Source: Lachnospiraceae bacterium (GTDB taxonomy: Bacteria > Bacillota > Clostridia > Lachnospirales > Lachnospiraceae). Taken from it: a stretch of DNA of 64,000 bases. This document shows positions 34,563 through 42,184 of the stretch, piece by piece (positions within the stretch are counted from its first letter, which is position 1; the number at the start of each line of letters is the position of its first letter). Location of the stretch: contig JAFXFO010000009.1 in NCBI GenBank assembly GCA_017520425.1, positions 1 through 64,000 of the forward strand, in the 5' to 3' direction. The notes under the pieces were generated by a model. It did not search any database, was not told where the DNA came from, and saw only the letters and a list, made by a program, of their open reading frames with translations. Made by a program: the position numbers and the translations under genes.

Positions 34563-35552
34563 ATGGAGGAAAGCAAGGAATTATTGTCCACTGATTCGAT
34601 ATGCAATCGGGTTTATACTATTAGGGGGCAACAGGTAATGCTGGATTATGATTTGGCAGAGATTTATGGGTATGAAGTGAAAAGATTGAATGAACAGGTA
34701 AAAAGAAACATAAATAGATTTCCGAATGATTTTATGTTTCAGTTGGAGGAAGCAGAGTTTGATATCTTGAAGTCGCAATTTGCGACTTCAAGTTGGGGGG
34801 GCAAAAGAAAGCTTCCTTATGCTTTTACAGAACAAGGAATATATATGCTTGCAACTGTCCTGCGTGGCGAATTAGCAGAAAAACAAAGCATCTTTATTAT
34901 GCGGGCCTTTCGGGAAATGAGACATTACATAAAGCAAAACCAGCAGTTTGTAACACAGTCAGAAATACGACTGGTAACGGCAAAGGTATCGGAGATTTCT
35001 GCACAGATGACAAGTATGACCGACAGGCAGAAGAAGAATGAGCAGAAGATTACTGACATCATGCGCAGTATTGATACTATTAGCGAGAACTTTATTTCAG
35101 ATAGAGACTGCAAAAACTTTGTAATCTATAAAGGGCAGAAATTCGAAGCGGATTTAGCTTACATTGATATTTATCAACAGGCGACTACCAGCATTTATTT
35201 AGTGGATGATTATATGGATGCCAAGACCTTGCAGTTGTTATCACAGAAAAGGCAAGGAGTAGAAGTGATTCTTTTTACAGAAAACGGTCATGGGCGGAAG
35301 GGGTTTTTGACGGAGGCAGTGGTAAAGGATTTTATGATGCAATTTCCGCCTCTTAAAATTAAGCCTAATCCTGACTGTCATGACCGTTTCATAGTGATAG
35401 ATTATGGTATGCCCACAGAGCAGGCATACCATTGTGGGGCATCCAGTAAGGATGCAGGTAAAAAGCTTTGTGCAATTAATAAGCTGGAGAATTCATACAT
35501 GATTCATCCGCCTATGGACAAGCTTCTGACACAGAAGGATAAGAAAGTGTGA
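34563..35552 (+). CDS. ORF6N-domain protein with PLD-like C-terminal domain
   Basis: This 329-residue protein has an N-terminal ORF6N domain (VYTIRGQQVMLDYDLAEIYGYE VKRLNEQVKRNINRFP split at residue 40, then FMFQLEEAEF and LPYAFTEQGIYMLATVLRG), a DNA-binding type common in phages and mobile elements. A coiled-coil linker follows (about 130-175). The last 140 residues carry CHDRFIVIDYG and AYHCGASSKDAGKK, resembling the HxR/K-ID and GSxN-like halves of a PLD-fold phosphodiesterase with imperfect motifs. GGAGG lies upstream of ATG 34563. It stands alone. A nuclease or defence role is possible but unproven. Confidence 0.75.
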   Translation: MEESKELLSTDSICNRVYTIRGQQVMLDYDLAEIYGYEVKRLNEQVKRNINRFPNDFMFQLEEAEFDILKSQFATSSWGGKRKLPYAFTEQGIYMLATVLRGELAEKQSIFIMRAFREMRHYIKQNQQFVTQSEIRLVTAKVSEISAQMTSMTDRQKKNEQKITDIMRSIDTISENFISDRDCKNFVIYKGQKFEADLAYIDIYQQATTSIYLVDDYMDAKTLQLLSQKRQGVEVILFTENGHGRKGFLTEAVVKDFMMQFPPLKIKPNPDCHDRFIVIDYGMPTEQAYHCGASSKDAGKKLCAINKLENSYMIHPPMDKLLTQKDKKV

Positions 35553-35573
35553 AGGTAAGGGGGGATTCCCCTC

Positions 35574-35602
35574 TTGCATCTTTTCTTATTCTGTGCTATG
35601 GT
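35574..35602 (+). promoter_or_regulatory. Promoter of the ABC-F leader
   Basis: TTGCAT (35574-35579), a 17-bp spacer and TATGGT (35597-35602), about 270 bp upstream of the ABC-F gene. This leaves a long untranslated leader with a peptide gene and a terminator. Confidence 0.6.
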
Positions 35603-35684
35603 TAGTACAGATTAAGGAAAGGCACAAAGTAAGTGAACGGTGGAGAAATGAGAAACAGATAGTTTGATTTGGAGGAAACAGACA

Positions 35685-35771
35685 ATGATGAGAGTTGCCT
35701 ATAAAGATAGGCTTGTTTGTGTATGCCGAATTAGATTATCACACTTGTTGAAACCCGCTGATTCCCTGTAA
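35685..35771 (+). CDS. Leader peptide of the ABC-F gene (28 aa)
   Basis: A 28-codon frame, MMRVAYKDRLVCVC to KPADSL, starts at ATG 35685 ten bases after TTGGAGG and ends at TAA 35771, 52 bases before the attenuator hairpin. Bases 35714-35727 inside this frame (TGTTTGTGTATGCC) can pair with the loop and 3' arm of the terminator at 35824-35850 over 14 positions (11 Watson-Crick, 2 G-U, 1 mismatch), a possible antiterminator. Ribosome stalling on this peptide by an antibiotic could therefore open the terminator, as known for other ABC-F resistance genes. Confidence 0.65.
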   Translation: MMRVAYKDRLVCVCRIRLSHLLKPADSL

Positions 35772-35823
35772 GAAGTCATTGCTTTTCTCTATAGGTGAAT
35801 TGTATAGGTTTTATTTGAGTATG

Positions 35824-35858
35824 AGTCTGTTTGGGGTATACAAACAGACTTTTTCTTT
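35824..35858 (+). terminator. Attenuator terminator upstream of the ABC-F gene
   Basis: Perfect stem AGTCTGTTTG/CAAACAGACT with a seven-base loop followed by TTTTC TTTT, only 16 bases before the start codon of the ABC-F gene and before its AAAGGAGG site. A terminator inside a gene's own leader is the hallmark of attenuation. Confidence 0.85.
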
Positions 35859-35873
35859 TGAAAGGAGGCCTAT

Positions 35874-37418
35874 ATGTTACAGATTAAGAATTTGAATATC
35901 ACACATAAGAAAGATTTAAGGGAAATCATAAAGGATTTTTCTGTTGTATTAAATCACGGGGATAAGGCCGTGATAATCGGGGAGGAAGGAAATGGAAAAT
36001 CCACCTTGATGAAATGGATTTATGACCCTCAGCTGGCAGAGGAATACGTGGAATGCAGGGGAGAACGTATTTTAGGGAAGGAAAAGCTTTGTTACCTGCC
36101 TCAGGAGTTACCCAAGGTCGAAAGAGAAATGACCATATATGAGTTCTTTGCGGCAAGTACTTTTTTCTTTGATTATACACCAAAGGAATTGACGCAGATG
36201 GCAAAGGAATTCCGGGTGGATACGGATTTCTTCTACAGGGAACAGCGGATGGGTACCTTATCCGGCGGCGAGAAAATAAAGGCTCAGATGATGAGGATTT
36301 TGATGGAAAAGCCTACAGTACTTCTGTTGGACGAGCCCTCCAATGATATTGATATTGCCACGTTGGAGTTTTTAGAGGAACTGATAAATAACTGGGAATA
36401 TATTGTATTATATATTTCCCATGATGAAACTCTGATAGAGAATACGGCCAATATGGTGATTCATTTGGAGCAGCTGAAGCGTAAGACGGAGCCGAAGTTT
36501 ACGGTGGCCAAGATGCCCTACCGACAGTATGTGGAGGAGCGGATCTACAGCTTTGACAGGCAGGAACAGCAGGCTATGAATGAACGCAGGGAGAAACGTA
36601 AGCGTGATGAGAGATTTGCCAAAATATATCTGGATGTGCAGACACAATTAGCCGGATGTACCAGACAGGCACCTGCCATAGCTAAAAATCTGAAGGACAA
36701 AATGCATTCCGTGAAAGCCATGGAAAGGCGTTTTGAAAGAGAAGATGAGAATATGACAGAAATACCCGAGCAGGAAGAAGCCATCTTCTTTAAGTTGGGT
36801 GCTAAGGAATTAGCCATTCCGGCAGGAAAGACAGTGATAGAGTATGAGTTGGATGAACTGTTGACGCCGGATGGAGCGAGGGTTCTGGCCAGGGACATAA
36901 AGCTTATCATGCGTGGCAGTAAGAAGGTATGCATCATAGGCAATAACGGGGCAGGCAAGACCACTCTGTTAAAGAAAATAGCGGCACTGCTTCTGGAAAG
37001 AAAAGATATACATGCCCAATATATTCCCCAGAATTATGAGGATATATTGGACATGACGCAGACACCGGTGGATTACCTGGATACCACCGGAGACAAGGAA
37101 GAGAGAACCCGAATAAGAACCTACCTTGGTGCCTTAAAGTATACGGCGGATGAGATGGACCACCCCATCGGTGAATTGTCCGGTGGTCAGAAGGCAAAAG
37201 TATTGCTTCTGAAAATCAGTTTGTCAAAAACCAATGTGTTGATACTGGACGAACCGACCCGTAACTTTTCGCCCCTGTCAGGACCTGTGATACGTAAAAT
37301 CCTGGCAGAATTTCCGGGGGCTATTATCAGTATTTCTCATGACCGAAAGTACATGGATGAGGTATGCGATGTGGTATATCGGCTTACGGAAAGCGGATTA
37401 GAGGAATGGGAAAATTAA
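35874..37418 (+). CDS. ABC-F family ATPase (ribosomal-protection type)
   Basis: This 514-residue soluble protein has two ABC cassettes and no membrane segments. Cassette 1: Walker A GEEGNGKST (about residue 38), signature LSGGEK (about 128), Walker B VLLLDEPSNDID. Cassette 2: Walker A GNNGAGKTT (about 358), signature LSGGQK (about 435), Walker B VLILDEPTRNFSP. The basic helical linker (about 240-300) is the part that reaches into the ribosomal exit site in ABC-F proteins. The TRNFSP variant in place of TNHLD resembles the antibiotic-resistance (Vga/Lsa-like) branch, by impression only. The attenuated leader fits antibiotic induction of resistance to a ribosome-targeting drug. Confidence 0.88.
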   Translation: MLQIKNLNITHKKDLREIIKDFSVVLNHGDKAVIIGEEGNGKSTLMKWIYDPQLAEEYVECRGERILGKEKLCYLPQELPKVEREMTIYEFFAASTFFFDYTPKELTQMAKEFRVDTDFFYREQRMGTLSGGEKIKAQMMRILMEKPTVLLLDEPSNDIDIATLEFLEELINNWEYIVLYISHDETLIENTANMVIHLEQLKRKTEPKFTVAKMPYRQYVEERIYSFDRQEQQAMNERREKRKRDERFAKIYLDVQTQLAGCTRQAPAIAKNLKDKMHSVKAMERRFEREDENMTEIPEQEEAIFFKLGAKELAIPAGKTVIEYELDELLTPDGARVLARDIKLIMRGSKKVCIIGNNGAGKTTLLKKIAALLLERKDIHAQYIPQNYEDILDMTQTPVDYLDTTGDKEERTRIRTYLGALKYTADEMDHPIGELSGGQKAKVLLLKISLSKTNVLILDEPTRNFSPLSGPVIRKILAEFPGAIISISHDRKYMDEVCDVVYRLTESGLEEWEN

Positions 37419-37431
37419 TTTTTTAACCCCC

Positions 37432-37481
37432 TTGACTCTAAACCATACTTTAAGCTTATGATATGTACATAAGGTACCTTA
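37432..37481 (+). promoter_or_regulatory. MerR-type promoter with 19-bp spacer and palindrome
   Basis: TTGACT (37432-37437), 19 bp, TATGAT (37457-37462), then a perfect 12-bp palindrome TAAGGTACCTTA (37470-37481). The long spacer indicates control by a MerR-family activator, probably the gene that follows. Confidence 0.75.
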
Positions 37482-37504
37482 AAGAATATTAGGAGGTGGC
37501 ATCA

Positions 37505-38605
37505 ATGAAAATCGGAGAATTTGCCAAGGCCTGTAATGTGCCCGTTTCTGTTTTGCGTTATTATGACAGCTATGGACTGCTAAAGCCGGTATATCACGAT
37601 TGTTTTACCGGATACCGGTATTATTCACAAAGTCAGGTTGCAGTATGTGAGCGTATTAATGAATTGAAGGCAGCGGAGTTTTCCCTTGCACAAATCAAGA
37701 AAATTATGGCTGGCAATCTGTCGGAAGCGGAAATAAGTCTTGTATTTGATGAAAAGAAAGAGCAGCTTAGGCAAGTTCTGGATAAGCTTGATGTGCTTCG
37801 TGAAAAAATATCAGGAGGTACTTTTATGGAAACAATAAATTTAGAATTAATGCATGAGGATGTGCATTTGCCATTTGAGAACGATGACAAGGTAATCGGT
37901 AAATGGGAGATCCTGGGCGAGTACAATAGTCGTAAGGAGTATGAGCTGGATAAGAAGCTTCCCGAAATTAGAATTGGCAGTAAAAAACGTGAAATTTATT
38001 TCCTTCCCCAGGGAGAATGGTACTGGTGCTATTCATGGACGAAGGGCAAATTGTTGGTTGACGGTGGTGATTGTTCTTATGTGAATGAGTACACCATTGA
38101 AAAACAGGCAGATGAACTTTTTATGTTTGTAAATCTGAAAGCCTATGATTATTTGCAAACCGGCAGAACCACACTTTTAGTACTTCACCGTCTTGATAAT
38201 CGGCACTATCGTGCAGCTGAGATTAGCCGCAAGGATGACATTGATAAGCCCTTTATTAAGGATGACGGTATTGTGGGTAAGTGGGAAGCAGTAAGCTTTG
38301 TACAGCATAAAGAGGAGTTTGCCCCGGAAGCCATAAGAGAGAATTTTGTTCCCTATTTCAAGGAAATAGAGTTTCTTCCCGAAGGAGAATGTGTCAGTGT
38401 TTACGGAGAGGAAATCATAAGCGGAAGGGCAAAACAGGAATGGACCAAGGGTTATTTGCTGCGCAAATGGAACAGTACGGCTTGTGCCTACGAAATCAAG
38501 AATATTGACGGGACGGAATATCTGTTTATGGAATGGAAAAGCGGTGATTACCGCTGGGGTGGATATGAGACAGATTATTACGTTTTTCAAAGGCAGGAGA
38601 AGTAA
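37505..38605 (+). CDS. MerR-family regulator with duplicated lipocalin-like beta domains
   Basis: This 366-residue protein has an N-terminal MerR domain (MKIGEFAKACNVPVSVLRYYDSYGLL, TGYRYYSQSQ, EFSLAQIKKIM) and a coiled coil. Two similar beta-rich repeats follow: the first with DDKVIGKWEILGEYNSRKE, EIYFLPQGEWYWCYSWTKG; the second with DDGIVGKWEAVSFVQHKEEF, EIEFLPEGECVSVYG. Each repeat looks like a small lipocalin-type barrel of about 110 residues, a rare effector domain for MerR proteins and probably its ligand pocket. ATG 37505 has AGGAGG at eight bases. It is likely autoregulated through the promoter at 37432 and may also act on the ABC-F gene upstream; that link is only positional. Confidence 0.82.
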   Translation: MKIGEFAKACNVPVSVLRYYDSYGLLKPVYHDCFTGYRYYSQSQVAVCERINELKAAEFSLAQIKKIMAGNLSEAEISLVFDEKKEQLRQVLDKLDVLREKISGGTFMETINLELMHEDVHLPFENDDKVIGKWEILGEYNSRKEYELDKKLPEIRIGSKKREIYFLPQGEWYWCYSWTKGKLLVDGGDCSYVNEYTIEKQADELFMFVNLKAYDYLQTGRTTLLVLHRLDNRHYRAAEISRKDDIDKPFIKDDGIVGKWEAVSFVQHKEEFAPEAIRENFVPYFKEIEFLPEGECVSVYGEEIISGRAKQEWTKGYLLRKWNSTACAYEIKNIDGTEYLFMEWKSGDYRWGGYETDYYVFQRQEK

Positions 38606-38624
38606 GCTTGTATAAGAAACATGA

Positions 38625-38654
38625 ATCCCCGGAGACCAAGAGGTTTCCGGGGAT
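38625..38654 (+). terminator. Hairpin after the MerR gene
   Basis: ATCCCCGGAGACC/GGTTTCCGGGGAT, 13 pairs with one mismatch and a four-base loop, 20 bp after the MerR stop codon. The following T tract is weak. Confidence 0.6.
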
Positions 38655-38694
38655 AACTTATGGTATGGGAAAGTGTGCGAGTACAGTGATGAAA

Positions 38695-38778
38695 TTACTT
38701 TTTGGCTACGATAGTAAATTCACCCGGAACTTCAGGGTTCTCCCATGCTTTTTTGTTTTGTACACTATAATCTCTCAT
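38695..38778 (-). pseudogene. Internal-deletion scar of a SAM-methyltransferase gene (27 codons)
   Basis: A 27-codon frame overlaps the end of the AraC gene. Its first half (MRDYSVQNKKAWE) resembles the N-terminus, and its second half (AWENPEVPGEFTIVAKK) the C-terminus, of a clostridial class I methyltransferase family that starts M-DY--QN--AWEY and ends W-N--LPGEFTIVA-K. The two halves share the word AWE, which suggests that recombination at a short homology removed roughly 230 codons. The similarity is from memory of the family and needs a search. Confidence 0.5.
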
Positions 38779-39754
38779 GTTTCCCCAACCACTTTTCTAC
38801 CATTTTGTAATATTCCGTATCTTTCTCTGCATTATTGTAGTAAAATTCCAGAGATTGTACGGGAACCACAAGATGGTCAATCTGTACCATGTCTGTATTT
38901 TTGTACAGAAACTCATCCGTATCATCGCCGGGACAATTGCCATAAAACATGCACCTTACTTTTATACCCTGATAGTTAATATCAAAATACTTAAATTCAT
39001 CAGTTGTTTGTTTCGCGGCATCCGGGTAGCGGAAAAATGATTTAACGATTTCTTCATCCTTCCATTTAAAGGTCAGGCAAATCTTGTCCAAGGGAAATTC
39101 CAGACCATGGGCAAAAATCATAGTTTTGCCGTCAACCTTGAAGGGTATTTGGTTTTGAACCAGGCTACCTGCCAAAGAATGGAGTATGCTCCATTCATGC
39201 TTGTACTGCATCGTACCAATATCAATTTGATAAGTAGTGTTTGTTGGTTCCATATGGTTTCCTCCTATATTGTTTATAGGAGTATTATAAGCAGTATTTT
39301 GGGTTTGTTCCTGTCCTGTATCATTTGATTTTGTCAGGTTTCCGGTATTCCAGCCGCCTTGAATAGTGACTGCAATTTCCATAGGCGCAAATGACTTGGA
39401 AACAGGAAATCCGCGTCTGATAAAGCTGGGCGGAAATCCGTGGAATCTGGAAAATGCCTTGGTAAAGGCTTCGGGAGTTTCGTAACCGTATTTGTAGGCC
39501 ATTTCGATGATTGGTGTATTTGAAGTTGTCAATTCTTCTGCGGCCATAGTTAACCTTCTGTTTCGGATATACTCCATAATGGTCATTTCACAAACCACCT
39601 TGAAAAGAGAAGATAAGGTTGACTCACTGATGAAAAAATGCGAGGCAATGGAGGTTGGTGTCAACTCGTCGAAAAGATTCTCTTCGATGTGGTCTATTAC
39701 CCGGTGTAACATGGAAAGGGAAAAAACATTTGTATTCTCGAAATCAGATGCCAT
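38765..39754 (-). CDS. AraC-family regulator with effector-binding domain
   Basis: This 329-residue protein has the AraC double helix-turn-helix at its N-terminus (VIDHIEENLFDELTPTSIASHF FISESTLSSLFK split at residue 32; MAYKYGYETPEAFTKAFSRFHGFPPS, to residue 108). A long beta-rich domain of the GyrI/effector-binding kind follows (IEIGT-like TYQIDIGTMQYKHEWSI; FKYFDINYQGIKVRCMFYG). It probably senses a small molecule. Its ATG lies one base after the stop codon of the reverse transcriptase, and its ribosome binding site AAGGAGG lies inside that gene's last codons, so the two are translationally coupled. Confidence 0.85.
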   Translation of the reverse strand: MASDFENTNVFSLSMLHRVIDHIEENLFDELTPTSIASHFFISESTLSSLFKVVCEMTIMEYIRNRRLTMAAEELTTSNTPIIEMAYKYGYETPEAFTKAFSRFHGFPPSFIRRGFPVSKSFAPMEIAVTIQGGWNTGNLTKSNDTGQEQTQNTAYNTPINNIGGNHMEPTNTTYQIDIGTMQYKHEWSILHSLAGSLVQNQIPFKVDGKTMIFAHGLEFPLDKICLTFKWKDEEIVKSFFRYPDAAKQTTDEFKYFDINYQGIKVRCMFYGNCPGDDTDEFLYKNTDMVQIDHLVVPVQSLEFYYNNAEKDTEYYKMVEKWLGKHERL

Positions 39755-39755
39755 G

Positions 39756-40988
39756 TTATTCCTCCTTGGGATTTGTAGCTTTGAATTGTTTATAGTATTC
39801 GTGCACCAGACTGCGATATCCCCACTCTTTCATTTGTTTGTAGGTAATGCGGTAATTGCCCTTGTAATGGCGGCCTGTGACACAGTAGCGGATATACTGT
39901 TGCATGTAAGTATCGATTTCTTTCAGGCCTTCGTCGGTGGTCAGACAGGGGAAAAACCAGCGGCTCCAGGAGAATTCGGTGCCCTCTCCATTGTCGTAGA
40001 ACTTGCGGTTCATGGCTTTGATGAAGCCCTTTGCAGCCCGGTCTCCGGATAAATCTTTCTTTTGCTGCCAGCGTCGCAGTGCGTGAGCTTTTCGCTTAAT
40101 CTTATCTTTCATCTTTCGGATGGTAACATCGGACAAATCCACCTTGTAATCATGAAATGAAAAACCTAAGAAGTCAAAAGGCTCACCGGGTTTGCTCAAG
40201 TGTACTTTGGAAGGATTTATAGCCAGTTTGTGTGTTTCAATATATTTATAGAGACGAGTTTGTAATCCGGCCAATTCATCTTCCGTATCCGCGAATATCA
40301 GAATATCATCGGAATAGCGGAAGTACACAATCCCTTCCTGCTCAAAGAGATGGTCCATTTCCATCAGGTACACGTTGGCCAGGAAGGGTGAAATAGGAGT
40401 GCCGGCCATGGCCCCACGCTTTTCCGTAAAGATTTGTGTATTCCCATTCTATTCATAAATGGCTTGGTCAGTAGTCAGAAGATGAAAAAGAAAATCATAA
40501 ACGGCAGAATCTTCTGACTTTAAGAACGCAAGCTTACTAAGAAGAAGAGGCACATCTATGGAATTGAAATAGTTGCTGATATCCACCTTTAAGCAGTACT
40601 TTTGGTGGATGTTATCGGTATGCCGAAGGCGACGTACCGCATCCTTTACCCCATAATGTCTGCGAAAAGCATAGCAATTACGGGCAAATAAGTGATCGTA
40701 ACGGAAAAGAAGGTAGGTCAGCATCTTTAGGAGCAAATTAAAATCTCCTTGGAAGGAATAGACCACTCTTTTCTTGGATACGCCGCTTTTATTGACTTCC
40801 TTTTTGAAGGGGAGTGGCAAAGCAGAACCACACTCAGAGATGCAGGCAAGAATCGGAAGATACCTTTTTTCGACAATGTATTCTTCCAGTTCTTTTTGCT
40901 CTCTGGTTGATAAGTGTTGTTTTTCAATTTTATAGTCTAAAAATTCCTGCCAGTATTCGGGACAGGAAAGCTGTTCTTGGATGGTCAT
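39756..40988 (-). pseudogene. Reverse transcriptase with one in-frame TAG
   Basis: A 411-codon reading frame encodes a complete RT fold. In order: an N-terminal region, motif A VDISNYFNSID near residue 135, an in-frame TAG at codon 180 (40451-40449), motif B GAMAGTPISPFLANVYL just after it, motif C RYSDDILIF near 224, motif D INPSKVHL and the LGFSF segment, then a thumb-like helical C-terminus. The frame is otherwise intact on both sides, so this is either a very recent nonsense mutation or readthrough. There is no maturase or endonuclease domain, and no retron NAxxH motif is seen, so it is neither a group II intron protein nor an obvious retron. The start at 40988 has GAGGAG at seven bases; an upstream ATG at 41024 lacks spacing. 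Confidence 0.8.
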
Positions 40989-41032
40989 GGGTGGTCTCCT
41001 CTTGTAGCCCTGCTTTAGAGCCATTCCTTAAG

Positions 41033-41185
41033 TTTTGCTTCAGAGCATACATTCGCAAAACCGCCTCTTCGAGGCTTTTCTTTTGCTCATGCATGGCTAC
41101 TCGCCATATAATTTCCCCAAAACAGGCTTTACCAAGCCAGCTTGGAACGCCTGCTTATTGGGAAATTGCATGGCTCTGAAGCAAA
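41033..41185 (-). ncRNA. Closed multi-hairpin structure immediately upstream of the reverse transcriptase
   Basis: The ends pair perfectly over 13 bases (plus strand TTTGCTTCAGAGC 41034-41046 with GCTCTGAAGCAAA 41173-41185). Inside lie three hairpins: GCAAAA..GCCTC-TTC-GAGGC..TTTTGC (41055-41086), ATGGC-GAGTA-GCCAT (minus strand, 41093-41107), and a stacked stem AATTTCCC/GGGAAATT with CAGGC/GCCTG and CCAAG/CTTGG (41110-41167). This looks like a folded RNA read toward the reverse transcriptase, as in retron or DRT-type systems. Short open frames in it (24 and 54 codons) lack ribosome binding sites. Confidence 0.5.
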
Positions 41186-41190
41186 GCAAA

Positions 41191-41340
41191 AAAAGAAAGA
41201 GAAATTACTTTGAAGCAACTAAAGCGTGCTTAGTTGTACCAGACTGAACATATCCCTACTACCTGCAAAGCACCATAACGGATATGGGAATGCTTCATCT
41301 GTCACAGGTGTAACAATAGCGTCACATTTCTCTTTCTTTT
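41191..41340 (-). ncRNA. Second closed RNA-like structure upstream of the reverse transcriptase
   Basis: A perfect 15-bp inverted repeat (plus strand AAAAGAAAGAGAAAT 41191-41205 and its complement 41326-41340) encloses exactly 120 bases. On the minus strand these contain TGTTAC/GTGACA, AAGCA-CCATA/TATGG-TGCTT and AACTAAGC/GCTTTAGTT hairpins. It adjoins the first structure with five bases between. The layout resembles the flanking repeats of msr-msd or DRT-type non-coding RNA. A 46-codon minus-strand frame (41359-41219) runs through it without a ribosome binding site. Confidence 0.5.
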
Positions 41341-41389
41341 CTATTTCTATCACACGCATAGCGTGGAACAGACTTGATTAAGTTGTAAA

Positions 41390-41980
41390 TTAGCTAATGG
41401 CCTTGCGGATTCTTTCTTCCATATAGTCCAATTCGTTGGGCATATACTCGAAGAAGTCCATCATAGGAGTACTGTTTTGGTCACAGTAATCCTTGATTTT
41501 ACGGTTTGCCATATGTGTATATTCCTGATAAGAATCATAGACATTGATAAACAATACTCTTTGGCCATTCTTATAAATCGCATAGGAGATATCCTTGGGA
41601 AGACGATAGCAACCGCCACGTTTGTAAAGCTCGTAGCCTGCCTCTGCTTCAATGGAATCCGCAGAAATGTTTTCCTGTATCTCAAACTCGCCGATTTTAT
41701 TTAATACATCAGGAAGCTTCTGTGCAAAAGGTCTGTCATCGTAGGAATCGTTTGAGCTTTTGGCAACGGTGGTTGACGTATGGGTGGTGGAAGCAGCCGT
41801 ATTGGAAGAAGGCACATTCACAGACTTGCGAATCGCATCATCTGTCTTACTCATTCCGCCACGTAATCCCTTGTCTACAGTAGTATGTACATTGTCGTAT
41901 ACAGCATCGTTTACCGCTCTGTTCATAGCACGTTCTGCTGCCTTTAAGCCGGTTTTTAATAAATTATCTAAAAATCCCAT
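41390..41980 (-). CDS. Hypothetical protein (196 aa)
   Basis: ATG 41980 follows GGGAGG at five bases. The N-terminal half (MGFLDNLLKTGLKAAERAMNRA, VHTTVDKGLRGG, a Ser/Thr-rich linker) is amphipathic and flexible. The C-terminal half from about residue 95 (FEIQENISADSIEAEAGYELYKRGG, GQRVLFINVYDSY) looks like a compact alpha/beta domain. No known family is recognised. It lies on the same strand upstream of the two RNA-like structures, but 50 bp of unstructured sequence and its stop separate it from them; whether it belongs to the reverse transcriptase locus is unclear. Confidence 0.6.
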   Translation of the reverse strand: MGFLDNLLKTGLKAAERAMNRAVNDAVYDNVHTTVDKGLRGGMSKTDDAIRKSVNVPSSNTAASTTHTSTTVAKSSNDSYDDRPFAQKLPDVLNKIGEFEIQENISADSIEAEAGYELYKRGGCYRLPKDISYAIYKNGQRVLFINVYDSYQEYTHMANRKIKDYCDQNSTPMMDFFEYMPNELDYMEERIRKAIS

Positions 41981-42184
41981 GAGTACCTCCCATATATCAA
42001 TGAAAATTAAAGTTATTATAACAAAAAGTGATTCCTTTCGCAATAATATTTGTTATAATCAGTAACAGAAGTGTTGAGTATTTAGGAGATGAACGATAGG
42101 GACTAAACTTTTCAAAAATCGAGACGATATATGTAGTACAAATACTTATGGCCATAAGATTGAGTATTCACAAATCGTCACCAC

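Noticed and set aside
41206-41325. A DRT2-like endless open reading frame from rolling-circle copying of the 120-nt loop
   Set aside because: The enclosed length is a multiple of three, but all three frames on each strand contain stop codons, so a concatemer would not encode a continuous protein.
39756-41340. Group II intron or retron assignment of the RT locus
   Set aside because: No maturase domain, no domain V-like hairpin and no retron NAxxH motif were found; a bare VTG near the C-terminus is in the wrong place.
41219-41359. 46-codon minus-strand frame through the second RNA-like structure
   Set aside because: It has no ribosome binding site and overlaps the paired stems; RNA structure explains the region better. 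A 24-codon (41097-41171) and a 54-codon frame (40930-41094) were set aside for the same reason.
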